Origin: Cristatella mucedo
Lineage: Eukaryota > Bryozoa > Phylactolaemata > Cristatellidae
Direction of reading: 5' to 3'
DNA: 11,000 nt
Assembly (NCBI GenBank): GCA_009760855.2
Contig: WPIO01000197.1
Coordinates: 239,001-250,000 of the forward strand
Shown here: piece by piece, positions 1 through 6,717 of the stretch
Position numbering within the stretch: the stretch's first letter is position 1
Layout: every line of letters starts with the position of its first letter
The notes under the pieces: generated by a model
Database searches by the model: none
Seen by the model: only the letters and a program-made list of their open reading frames with translations
Told to the model about the DNA's origin: nothing
Translations under genes and position numbers: made by a program

Positions 1-70
1 TCATGTTTTACAGCATATGCAAAGTGTCTTGAAAGAGATTGATTTCTCTGAGGACGCTTATTATTGATTG
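1..70 (+). mobile_element. 3' end of an L2/CR1-like LINE, cut by the window edge
   Basis: The sequence matches the terminal hairpin shared by the other LINE ends in this window: a left arm AAGTGTC at 22-28, an inner AGAGA/TCTCT pair, and a right arm GGACGCTT at 52-59, followed by a short remnant of the ATT tail. The rest of the element lies outside the window. The family call is inferred from the better preserved copies at 2334-2760 and 8395-9139. Confidence 0.7.
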
Positions 71-640
71 CTCTAGTGCTCTCTGTTAGTTGAGCAGTCG
101 ACTGGCCTCTATGCCTTGCCGGCACCTATCGCCTGGTAGCACAACCCTGGCCATGTCATCTGATGGTCGAGGCCAAGCCTTGTGGTCTGCCGATCTCATC
201 GGTCGATCCACGTTGTGAATAAATCCTCGCTGGTACCACTTTCCGTGAGCTGAGAACTACGCATCTCCTCATCGACGACGAGTACTTGGGCCCTCTGAAG
301 GGATGCCCCTTCCCAAGATTCCCAGCCCATTCAAGAAGGTCAAATCATGATTCCATTGGACGCGTAGGCTCATGACCTGGTAGGAATAGACTTATTCGTG
401 TAATTGCCCCAAGTCAAATTTATTTTGCCAAGGTAACCCAGCACTAAGTTGAATGCATTTATTCATTAATGCTGACAAAAGAAATAATGGGTTTTATTGT
501 CTAGATCCCTAAGAGAAATTAATCTATCCAGCTGCTTTACGTCTCAAGTGATTCAATAATCAAGGCGCTTACTTATATGCTTATAATCGTGCTTAGACCG
601 CATACAAAAGCAAACGAGTAAGATGCTTAAGCCGCTTTTA
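71..640. other. Unassigned non-repetitive stretch
   Basis: No convincing gene was seen. There is an AATAAA hexamer at 218-223 and a run of about 40 open codons on the plus strand ending near 372, but neither has supporting context. No similarity to the other repeats in this window was noticed. Confidence 0.4.
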
Positions 641-781
641 CATGCACCGTCCTCGTCTCTCTCCTCTGCTGCTTCTCTCCTGCTTCGGTCGTTCTTGTTG
701 CCCCAGGTCTACTTCAAGGTCGTCTAGTCCCCCTTCTAGCATCTTACTTCTTAGCTCCACCCCCCCCAAAAAAAAGTTGTC

Positions 782-807
782 ATGGGAAATTGCGTCTGTT
801 TAGGAAG
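782..807 (+). CDS. Candidate first coding exon, copy 1 (MGNCVCLG...)
   Basis: The ATG at 782 reads M-G-N-C-V-C-L-G and then meets a donor-like AG|GTAAGA at 808, giving a 26-base exon in phase 2. If translation ran on without splicing it would stop one codon later as MGNCVCLGR. An N-terminal Met-Gly-Asn-Cys is the known pattern for N-myristoylation at Gly2 with palmitoylation of a nearby Cys, as in membrane-anchored signalling proteins such as RNF11 and flotillin-2, which begin MGNC. That suggests a peptide that anchors a protein to the inner face of a membrane. No downstream exon was identified, so the protein is unknown. The alternative is a chance 9-codon ORF in a repeat. Confidence 0.3.
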
Positions 808-938
808 GTAAGAAATCTGCTTCTCTCCTGCTTCGTTCTTTCTTGTCGCCGGAAGTCTACTTCAAGGTCACTTGAGTCCCCGGTCTAGCTTCCTTCTAGC
901 GCCTTACTTAGCTCCGACCCCCCCACGCCAAAGTTGAC

Positions 939-964
939 ATGGGAAATTGCGTCTGCTTGGGGAA
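939..964 (+). CDS. Candidate first coding exon, copy 2 (MGNCVCLG...)
   Basis: This is the duplicate of the exon at 782-807, with the same length, phase and following GTAAGA (965-970). It encodes the same M-G-N-C-V-C-L-G. The three base differences in codons 1-8 are all third-position and synonymous (TGT/TGC, TTA/TTG, GGA/GGG). Read through, it would end as MGNCVCLGK. The pair could be alternative first exons of one gene, or one live and one dead copy. The proposed membrane-anchoring role rests only on the myristoylation/palmitoylation-type N-terminus. Confidence 0.3.
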
Positions 965-1044
965 GTAAGAAATCCCACTGAGACGCACCTCCGGATGAAT
1001 TGAAGCATTTACACGACGGCCTTCGCCGCCCGCCGCCTCATGTT

Positions 1045-1123
1045 GTGAACTCTAATGAAGAGTTCACGGTATCCCGCTAAGCAGGGTATATCTATTGTTA
1101 TCCTTGTCCCGTAAGCAGGGACA
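1045..1123. repeat. Cluster of small inverted repeats
   Basis: GTGAACTCT (1045-1053) and AGAGTTCAC (1059-1067) form a perfect 9-bp stem with a 5-base loop. TGTCCC (1105-1110) and GGGACA (1118-1123) form a 6-bp stem around GTAAGCA. The second site shares the motif CCCG(C)TAAGCAGGG with 1073-1086, so the two are probably diverged copies of one short unit. The function is unknown. Confidence 0.6.
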
Positions 1124-1259
1124 CTATCTCGATGAACGACGCATCGACGATTTCGCCGCTCTTGTCCTCCTCTCAAAGCGATGAAGAGGGCGTGCTGCAG
1201 GTGGCGCCTTTTGATTGGCCGTTCGTTCGTTCGGCCTCGCTTCCGTCGTGGCCGAGAAG

Positions 1260-1386
1260 TTGAACCGTGCTCAGCTGGTTGCCTCCGTTCGGACTTCTAT
1301 CCGCTTTGGACGTCACCAGTCCAAGACTGGCGACGTCTGAAGCGGATGTAAGTCCGAACGGAGATAACAAGCTGAGCACGGTTCAA
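1260..1386. repeat. 62-bp near-perfect inverted repeat with 3-base spacer
   Basis: The left arm 1260-1321 and the right arm 1325-1386 are reverse complements with only a handful of mismatches, separated by CAA. As DNA this can extrude a cruciform, and as RNA it would make a long hairpin. The weaker flanking match (about 1244-1259 with 1387-1400) suggests the original arms were longer. The right arm is part of the 87-bp tandem unit that follows. Confidence 0.85.
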
Positions 1387-1504
1387 CAGTCTTGGCGACG
1401 TCGGCGCCAAAGACTGGCGACGTCTGAAGCGGATGTAAGTCCGAACGGAGATAACAAGCTGAGCACGGTTCAACAGTCTTGGCGACGTCGGCGCCAAAGA
1501 CTGG
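1324..1504. repeat. 87-bp tandem repeat, two full copies plus start of a third
   Basis: Copies 1324-1410 and 1411-1497 appear identical by eye, and AGACTGG begins a third at 1498. The period is a multiple of three, so open frames on both strands carry a 29-residue repeat. That is a by-product of the period and does not by itself show coding. The perfect identity implies a recent duplication, or an assembly artefact. Confidence 0.9.
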
Positions 1505-1627
1505 AGCAGGACGGACTTCGTAAACGCGGCTTTATGCTTAGCATGCAACAGCCAAAGAAAGAAGAGGACGCCGAGTGAGGGGCGCCGGCTAGATGGCCAG
1601 GATGTGGTGGCCCGCTGGTTTTGACTT

Positions 1628-1790
1628 TAAATAAATAGATACAATTAATATTATACTGATTTAACAGCCTCGTTCCTATAGCGGCAGAAGAGCCTAAGCT
1701 GACGCTTGCAGTTGGCAATGAAGGATCGCCCAGTGCAGGATTCGAACCTACGACCTCGGTCCTTTAAGAGCGAGCACCTCAAGTCTGGGG
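1628..1790 (-). mobile_element. tRNA-derived SINE, copy S1
   Basis: Read on the minus strand this has a pol III box B, GGTTCGAATCC (plus strand GGATTCGAACC, 1738-1748), then a body shared with the other copies (GCGATCC, CTGCAAGCG, CGCTATA, GAGGCTGTTAAATC), and ends in an AT-rich tail (1628-1658). Box A is degraded. The element has no coding capacity and would depend on LINE enzymes for movement. Confidence 0.8.
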
Positions 1791-2333
1791 CTATTGCGTG
1801 ACCAATGTAGTCGAGCCTGGGACTGTCGCATTCAGCCTAACTGCTCGATTGCCGCCGGACGAATATGTAGGAAGTGGACGCAGTTCAGTTCGGTGGGTAA
1901 AGTTGTGGTATTTGAGAGAGCATGAAGCAGGTCCGTAGAATGTCAGTAGAAGAGGATTTATGCATGCAGTTGACATTCAAAGGACGGTGAGAGATCACTG
2001 AGCCGGGCGTATATAAATATAGTTGAAAACAGTGACTTCAAAATACAAAGCAACCGGAAACCGTCTGACGTGGGACTGGGTGCTGAAAAAGATTTTCGCC
2101 TCAAGCGGGCCATGTGTAGATATATTTTCTACTCTTTGTCTACCCCCTAATTAATCGAATTTGATCCCAGACGCTTTGTCAGAACTAGAGCCGTAGAGTA
2201 ACCCCCTAATTACGTCGCGTACCAATCGGGACGCAGTTGAAAGTGTACAGTAGCTTTTGTGGGTCTTAACGCAGCTGGATGAGCCGGACAGGGAGTGCTT
2301 GAGGGAAAAAGTGTTCAATGTGCTTCTGCACCT
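1791..2333. other. Unassigned stretch
   Basis: No gene was recognised. It contains a TATA-like site at 2010-2018 and a short motif, ACCCCCTAATTA, that occurs twice, near 2142 and 2201. Open frames on either strand are short and look random. Confidence 0.4.
2010..2018 (+). promoter_or_regulatory. Possible TATA box
   Basis: TATATAAAT sits directly after a GC-rich flank (GAGCCGGGCG), the arrangement typical of metazoan TATA promoters. A start would be expected near 2040. No coding sequence follows within a few hundred bases, so this may be fortuitous. Confidence 0.25.
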
Positions 2334-2760
2334 TAATAATAATAATAATAATAATAATGCACTTGATTGAGCGCCCTCAGAGGACTCAATCTCTTTCCAG
2401 GCGCTTTACATTTGCTACAAAGGGAAACACGATTTAATGGTTAGTGGTAGCATGCTCAGTAAACAGCGTGAATAACATGGTTAGGGGTGACATGCACAGG
2501 TTCAGCATGCAAGTGTAGTTAGTGGCAGCTTGCACAGTGTCAGCACGCATAAGCACATCAAGGACGAATCACAGGGACCCACTAAATGCTCTCCTAAATA
2601 GGTGTGTTTTTTAAGTTCTTTTTAAATGTGGTCAAGTCAGGGGATGTTCTGACGCGTCGGGAGTGAGTTCCAGGCTTTGAGGGCATACTAACTAAATGCA
2701 CGGCCTCCAAAGGATTTGAGGTTCGTACGAGTAGATCTGAGGGACAGGCTGGAGCCAAAT
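2334..2760 (-). mobile_element. L2/CR1-like LINE, 3' end with ORF2 C-terminal remnant
   Basis: On the minus strand it runs from about 2760 to an (ATT)n tail at 2358-2334. Reverse translation of about 2702-2658 gives GGRAFS, then a stop, then ALKAWNSLP. This matches the conserved RAFS..AP.LWNSLP block found near the C-terminus of L2/CR1-clade ORF2 proteins. Stops inside the frame show it is dead. A 3' untranslated region of about 230 bases follows, ending in a stem of AAAGCGCC with GGGCGCT around an inner AGAG/CTCT pair. It is the reference copy for the LINE ends in this window. Confidence 0.85.
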
Positions 2761-3324
2761 AATGAATTGAATGAAGAAGGAAACCTCATTGGCTCCGATT
2801 ACAGCAAAATGTATGACTAAAGTGCAGGCAGCCTTTTCACTGCCTCTCTAACAACCGTTTTTCAAGAAAGAAATAGGCGCGTGAAATGGCTGCCACCATT
2901 CCAATATGGGATCTGCCGCGCTATTCATTTAATGACTACTCTTTCACTGACAGCAAACTAAAGTAACCAGTGTACAGCTTTTTAAGTATCTCTATCAGTA
3001 GAAAGCAAGTTGAAGGCTCTTCTGATTACGGCACGATTTTTTAAATGACAATGTAGAAAGAGATACTAGAGCGGAGTTAGCATTTGCCCTTGGCGACCTC
3101 TAGGAATTGCTGCCCCTTCATGTAATGCGATGTTAGTGGGGCGAAATTCGGTCGAGCATCTTGAAGGCAGCACCATACGCTGATCTTCGGTGTAAAGAAA
3201 TCAAAATTTAGAGTTGAAGTCAGGTAATAGACGCTGAATGGAAATTCGTGCTCTAAAAGTAAACGATGAATCCAAACGACGCGAGTCACTCACTCTTCGA
3301 GCGGTTGGCTTTGGTCCGCTCAGC
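2761..3324. other. Unassigned stretch
   Basis: Nothing was recognised on either strand. A 26-codon ORF at 2886-2966 and a 70-codon minus-strand ORF near 3077-3289 have no supporting signals. The sequence may be unique DNA or a repeat too decayed to identify from one copy. Confidence 0.4.
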
Positions 3325-3484
3325 CTCAATGGCATGCTAGGTATGGTGGTTGCTTTTCACGACCTCGGCTCCGAGGTCGTGGGTTCGAATCCTGCGTTGG
3401 GTGATCCTGTATTGCCGCTGCAAGCGGTGGTGATAGCCGTAAAAGCTCATCTGTTGATATACAAAAGAGGCTGTTAAATCAGCT
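3325..3484 (+). mobile_element. tRNA-derived SINE, copy S2
   Basis: The 5' part is tRNA-like, with an A-box-like TGCTAGGTATGGTGG near 3334 and a perfect box B GGTTCGAATCC at 3382-3392. The body shared with the other copies follows (GGTGATCC, CTGCAAGCGGTGGTGATAGCCG, GATATACAAAAGAGGCTG) and it ends GTTAAATCAGCTGG. The region between boxes A and B holds CACGACCTCGG/CCGAGGTCGTG (3358-3381), a perfect 11-bp inverted repeat. The open frame running through this region is a by-product of the SINE. Confidence 0.85.
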
Positions 3485-3659
3485 GGCCGATGGCCGCTGG
3501 GCAGTGATGGCAGCTTCCGACTGGTGCTGATCCTTTCCGACTTGTAGCTCTAATCGTTGTTAGTCTGACTGTGCTGGTGTCGGGACCGAGGCTGTAACCA
3601 CCGGCAGGTGGTCGCTCTAATGTAATTTATCTCCGTTTGTAATTCCACAAAGCTACAAA
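3485..3659. other. Unassigned stretch downstream of SINE S2
   Basis: No gene or second repeat copy was recognised. It may include a non-conserved 3' extension of the SINE, but the other copies do not share it. Confidence 0.3.
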
Positions 3660-4140
3660 GACTATGCTTGCGTTTCTCAGGAGAGTTTTATATACAGCCT
3701 AAGCGGTTTTGTACGCATTCGGTAGCCAATAGACCTCATCTCACGCAACAAGGAGGAAGTGGGAAGCAATTTCAGAGTCAGGATTGCAGTTGGGGTGTTG
3801 AGTAGCATGGAAGTAGCAGCTCAGGACCGCTGAAAAGGATGAGCCGTAGTGAGCAGCAGGAGAGTAGTTGTCGTTGAGTAAGCGTCGTGGAAGTGAGATC
3901 CACAGTTTAGGACCTGCAGAGCAAAAGCTTCTGTCGCCAGCGGTCTTTAACGGGGAGGAGTGGAGCAGCTAATGTATTGTCCATACAGGACGTAAGGCAA
4001 AGAGGAAGCTGAGACTGGTGCAGCAAGTCCGCCAGGTACGAAGGCGTGTGACAAGTCACGTAGACAGGCGAGCTCCTCTCTCTCGCTCTCACACAATATC
4101 CTGCCTGCGTTCTCCAGCGAAGAAGGCTGGCAAACATTCA
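3660..4140 (-). mobile_element. Second LINE lineage, ORF2 C-terminal remnant
   Basis: On the minus strand, 4050-4021 reads HTPSYLADLL and 3914-3889 reads GPKLWISLP, preceded by DRSF. These are two consecutive conserved blocks of L2/CR1-clade ORF2 C-termini (TPSYLxDLL, then RSFS..APKLWNSLP). They lie in different frames, so at least one frameshift separates them. Further down, GCTGTATATAAAACTC at about 3700-3685 resembles the 3' end seen in related LINEs. The sequence differs clearly from the copy at 2334-2760, so a second lineage is represented. Confidence 0.75.
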
Positions 4141-4394
4141 CCTAATAATCGGTTTCGCACTAACCGATCGCTGAGCGATTCCGCAGCCTGCTCGCCCACC
4201 GTACGGCCGCCATTGCGCTTGGGCATCGGCTGACGATCGGCTGGCTCCTCTTGACTGATCCAGTATGCATTCAACGAATCAACTGGCCACGAATTTAAAG
4301 CGCAATTTCCATTGGAAACTTGCGTACCAAAAGTGCAGCAGCGCAAAGTAAAGCTCGCACTTTACCCAAATCTCAGGTGGCCTTAGCCCAGGGG
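4141..4394. other. Unassigned region upstream of the secreted-protein gene
   Basis: No repeat or gene was recognised. It could hold upstream exon or promoter sequence for the gene at 4584, but no TATA box or other core promoter element stands out. An ATG-initiated frame from 4320 runs into the gene but crosses the degenerate SINE, so it is not taken as the start. Confidence 0.35.
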
Positions 4395-4550
4395 CGTGGT
4401 TTTCGATCCCCCACCACCCAGATAATGGATGGAAGCGTCCGAGCCGCGAAGCGGTCTCGAACCTCTGCTGCCCACTGCAAGCGGCTGCGACTGCCGTTTG
4501 AGGTCTTCTGCTGTTACAAAAAAGTGGATGATGTTGAATCAGCTAAGCTT
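4395..4550 (+). mobile_element. Degenerate tRNA-derived SINE, copy S3
   Basis: The 3' half aligns with the other copies: CACTGCAAGCGGCTGCGACTG, CTGTTACAAAAAAGTGG and GTTGAATCAGCTAAG correspond to CTGCAAGCGGTGGTGATAGC, GATATACAAAAGAGGCTG and GTTAAATCAGCTGG. The tRNA part is poorly preserved; GGTCTCGAACCTCTG near 4453 is a damaged box B. It ends about 13 bases before a strong 3' splice-site-like sequence. Confidence 0.6.
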
Positions 4551-4583
4551 TTATCATTTTTAGTTCTGCCTGCTTTTTCCGGT

Positions 4584-5095
4584 ATGGCAATTCTGTTGGT
4601 CTTAGTGGTAGCGATTAAAGTACCAGTCGACGGATATGCGCGACCGCAAAGAGGTGGGGTCATAGTTCAGAGGGACCGAAAGCTGGTAGAACGCATGGAA
4701 GCATACGAAACTAAAGGCGCGCTGTCCAATGAATTTGAAATGTGTACGAGGTATTGGCAAACAGTTCAATTCCGAAAAGCGGATGGCACGATTCTTAGTC
4801 TGGTAGGTAAGTAAATCTGTTAAGGAGACTGGCGCCACAAAATGAAGGAACCTAAAATTGAGTGACAAATGCTTTAAGGAATAGGCGGATCTATGGCTTC
4901 CCTTTTAATGCCGTAAAGTCAGGAGATGTCGTGAAGTCAGTTGGAAGTGAGCTGCTCCAGGCCTTGCGAGTATACGCACCGAACGGAGCTGATTTGTCCA
5001 AAGTGTTGATAGGTAGCACATATGTGGAACAGATTAAAAAACGGACCGAGTCGGAGGAGCGTGCGATACAAGACCACCGGCTGATTGGCAAATAG
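4584..5095 (+). CDS. Predicted secreted protein of unknown family, two exons
   Basis: Model: exon 1 coding part 4584-4806, intron 4807-4922, exon 2 4923-5095, 131 residues. The ATG at 4584 starts a signal-peptide-like N-terminus: hydrophobic residues 2-11 (AILLVLVVAI), then KVPVDGYA with likely cleavage near Ala19. The mature part is charged, with a basic RDRKLVER stretch at 30-37, a single Cys (54), an aromatic RYW at 56-58, and an acidic/basic C-terminus with IKKR at 112-115. A strong 3' splice-site-like TTTATCATTTTTAG ends at 4563, so the first exon may begin at 4564. The 4806/4923 junction splits one Gly codon in phase 1 and keeps the frame open. Without splicing, translation stops after 76 residues. 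I do not recognise the family. The gene model is an inference, supported by the signal peptide and the frame-preserving intron. Confidence 0.45.
4807..4922 (+). other. Predicted phase-1 intron, 116 bases
   Basis: It begins GTAAGT (4807-4812), the metazoan donor consensus after the exon base G, and ends GTAAAGTCAG (4913-4922), preceded by a pyrimidine tract CTTCCCTTTT (4898-4907). It contains in-frame stops for the upstream frame (TAA at 4812). Other AGs in the interval (4878, 4884) lead quickly to a stop, so 4922 is the acceptor that keeps the frame. Confidence 0.45.
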
Positions 5096-5231
5096 TTCGG
5101 ATCTGTATTCCGAGCAAGACTCCGAGCAAGACAAGAGCGACCGCAGCAGCGCGAGCGGCAGTTACGCTGACGTGCATACGCTGCTGCATGATGGGAAGGA
5201 AGCGGGCGCGCGTCTGCAAAAGGATTTCTAA
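5085..5231 (+). pseudogene. Possible C-terminal continuation in another frame
   Basis: Directly after the exon 2 stop at 5093-5095, the next frame is open from 5085 to a TAA at 5229-5231. It reads as a Ser/Asp/Glu-rich tail (SSDLYSEQDSEQDKSDRSSA, then about 23 more residues). A single extra base in the AAA run at 5090-5092 would account for the shift, by mutation or sequencing error. It may also be chance, since a 48-codon open frame is not rare in this base composition. No start or splice signal of its own was found. Confidence 0.25.
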
Positions 5232-5274
5232 TATAGCAACTTCGACAGTCGCGACCGATTTTAGGCGCCTAGGT

Positions 5275-5440
5275 GCTTATGTCAGCCCTAACCACGTGAT
5301 TCTTGCTGTTTATTGAGCATGCTATCACTAACCATTCCATCGTGCTTCATTTGCAGCGCATGTAAAGCGCCTCGAAAGAGAGAAAGAAAAAGAAAGAGAT
5401 TGAGTTTTCTGCTACATCGAGTGCGATATTATTATCTGCT
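5275..5440 (+). mobile_element. L2/CR1-like LINE 3' end, plus strand
   Basis: It matches the reverse complement of the 2334-2530 part of the reference copy: ATGTCAGCCCTAACCA, GCTGTTTATTGAGCATGCTA, CACTAACCATT, GCATGTAAAGCGCCT. A purine-rich insertion (AGAGAAAGAAAAAGAAAG, about 5380-5397) expands the inner hairpin. The tail is reduced to ATATTATTATC near 5427-5437. No ORF2 sequence is included. Confidence 0.8.
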
Positions 5441-5478
5441 GGGTCCGTGTGGCTTGTCCTTGGTGTGCTTATACTTGC

Positions 5479-5563
5479 TGACGCTGCCCACAGTGTCGCC
5501 GTGTGACGCTGCCCACGGTGTCGCTCGCGGTGTCGCCGCGTGACGCTGCCCACGGTGTCGCCA
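5479..5563. repeat. Minisatellite of three GC-rich units
   Basis: TGACGCTGCCCAC(A/G)GTGTCGC occurs at about 5479, 5504 and 5541, with an extra GTGTCGC partial unit between the second and third. The spacing is irregular (25 and 37 bases). It lies between two oppositely oriented LINE 3' ends. Open frames here are artefacts of the repeat. Confidence 0.8.
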
Positions 5564-5689
5564 GCCGATCGATGCGCTTCCTTTCCAGGATTTGCAAAGT
5601 GCATATATACCGAGATTTAACTCTCTGCGCATACTATACATTCGTCTTTTTGTCATTGTCATTATTATCACTATCGTCACGTCGACATT

Positions 5690-5885
5690 TAATAATAATA
5701 ATAAGAATAATACGCTGGACAAAGCGCCCTCGGAGAACTCAATCTCTTTCCAGGCGCTTTACATTGGCTGCAAAGGAAACACGCTCGAATGGTGAGCGGT
5801 TTTCTGCTTGGTAAACAGCGTGAATACGATGGTTAGGGATGACATGCACAGGGTCAGCATGCAAGTGTAGTTAGTGGCAGTTGCA
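5690..5885 (-). mobile_element. L2/CR1-like LINE 3' end, minus strand
   Basis: It starts with (TAA)n at 5690-5711 and continues with AAAGCGCCCTCGGAGAACTC, AGGCGCTTTACATTGGCTGC and GACATGCACAGGGTCAGCAT. This is nearly the same as the reference copy at 2334-2530. Similarity fades at about 5885, which marks the 5' truncation. Only the 3' untranslated region is present. Confidence 0.85.
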
Positions 5886-6159
5886 GGCAGTTGGCAGTGA
5901 CATCTGGGCAGCTGCCATCAATAATGTTTGAGCTGGCGAGCTAATAAGAATAGTGACGATATTGGAACGCTTAGTTTGCTAGATTGCTGTCGTATTGTCT
6001 GTCATCTTTAATGTCATCGCCGCAATAGTTGTGAATGTCGGACTAATGCAATTGGAACGCTTCGCGACGACCCCACCCCCAAGGTAATATCAAACTGTCA
6101 CTCGCGGCTCGTTAATTAAAACCGCAAGCGAAGGTCTACGACGTCACAATCCGCAGCAG
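5886..6159. other. Unassigned stretch before the GC-rich block
   Basis: Ordinary mixed-composition sequence. The word ATTGGAACGCTT occurs twice (about 5961 and 6051), which may be an old duplication. No gene was seen. Confidence 0.35.
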
Positions 6160-6568
6160 TTGGGCGGCAAAAGAGCCTCGGCCAAGCGGTAGGCAGAGAG
6201 CTGTGCCCCCCTAGACGTTCAAGTCGGCCGGAGCTGCGTCCGAGGCTGAGTCCCTGCGCTGGGCCGGCAGCTCAGCGGAGCAGTTCTAGGCACCGCGCGC
6301 GAGAGTCGCGCTACTCGCTACGGCGAGCGCTCGTCCTGGCTGTCGATTTGCCGCATGCGTTCGTCGGCGCATCCGCCGAGCGCATCGGCGCCGCCGCCTC
6401 TGCCAGCGAGTGGCTAACCGCAATACGCGGTTCGGCGTCGTCCGCCGCGGTCGCGCGTCGACGACGTCGCCAGCGCCGTTGCGAGCGCTGCGCTGCGCTC
6501 GCTGAGGGCTCGAGCTAGATGCCCGGCGGAAGTACGGAGAAGTTTTTTAAGGCGACTATCTCGGCGGT

Positions 6569-6653
6569 CGATCTGGCGATTCCGATTTTCTCGATCTAGC
6601 GATTCCGATTTTCTCGATCTAGCGATTCCGATTTTCTCGATCTAGCGATTCCG
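6569..6653. repeat. 23-bp tandem repeat, about 3.7 copies
   Basis: The unit CGATCTAGCGATTCCGATTTTCT repeats at 6569, 6592, 6615 and partially at 6638, with one difference (G for A) in the first copy. It is less GC-rich than its surroundings and each unit carries three CGAT-type steps. Confidence 0.95.
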
Positions 6654-6717
6654 GTCGGTCGCGGCTCGGCGCCGGCCGTCCGTGCGGCGGCCGAACCCGA
6701 CGGCGGCGAACCGTAAC

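Larger units (their letters stand above)
669..974 (+). repeat. Direct tandem duplication of about 150 bp
   Basis: Two diverged copies lie head to tail, at about 669-816 and 817-974. Both begin with CTGCTTCTCTCCTGCTTC and share GTCTACTTCAAGGTC, a C-rich run, CATGGGAAATTGCGTCTG and GTAAGAAATC near the end. The copies differ by substitutions and short indels, so the duplication is not very recent. The most conserved block is the ATG-containing segment just before the GTAAG site. Confidence 0.85.

Noticed and set aside
1267-1578. 103-codon frame with a 29-residue internal repeat
   Set aside because: The open frame follows from the 87-bp tandem repeat, whose period is a multiple of three. The opposite strand is open too, so coding is not supported.
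2886-2966. 26-codon ORF starting MAATIPIWDLP
   Set aside because: It is short, with no signal peptide, repeat or splice signal to support it. It could be a small peptide but nothing distinguishes it from chance.
3325-3400. Possible functional tRNA gene
   Set aside because: Box B is perfect but no acceptor-stem pairing or normal cloverleaf is visible, and the same sequence recurs with a non-tRNA body in other copies. It is a SINE head.
3238-3477. 79-codon plus-strand frame
   Set aside because: Most of it is SINE S2, including the box B and body.
6569-6653. CRISPR-like array
   Set aside because: The 23-bp units are contiguous with no spacers, and the context is eukaryotic.
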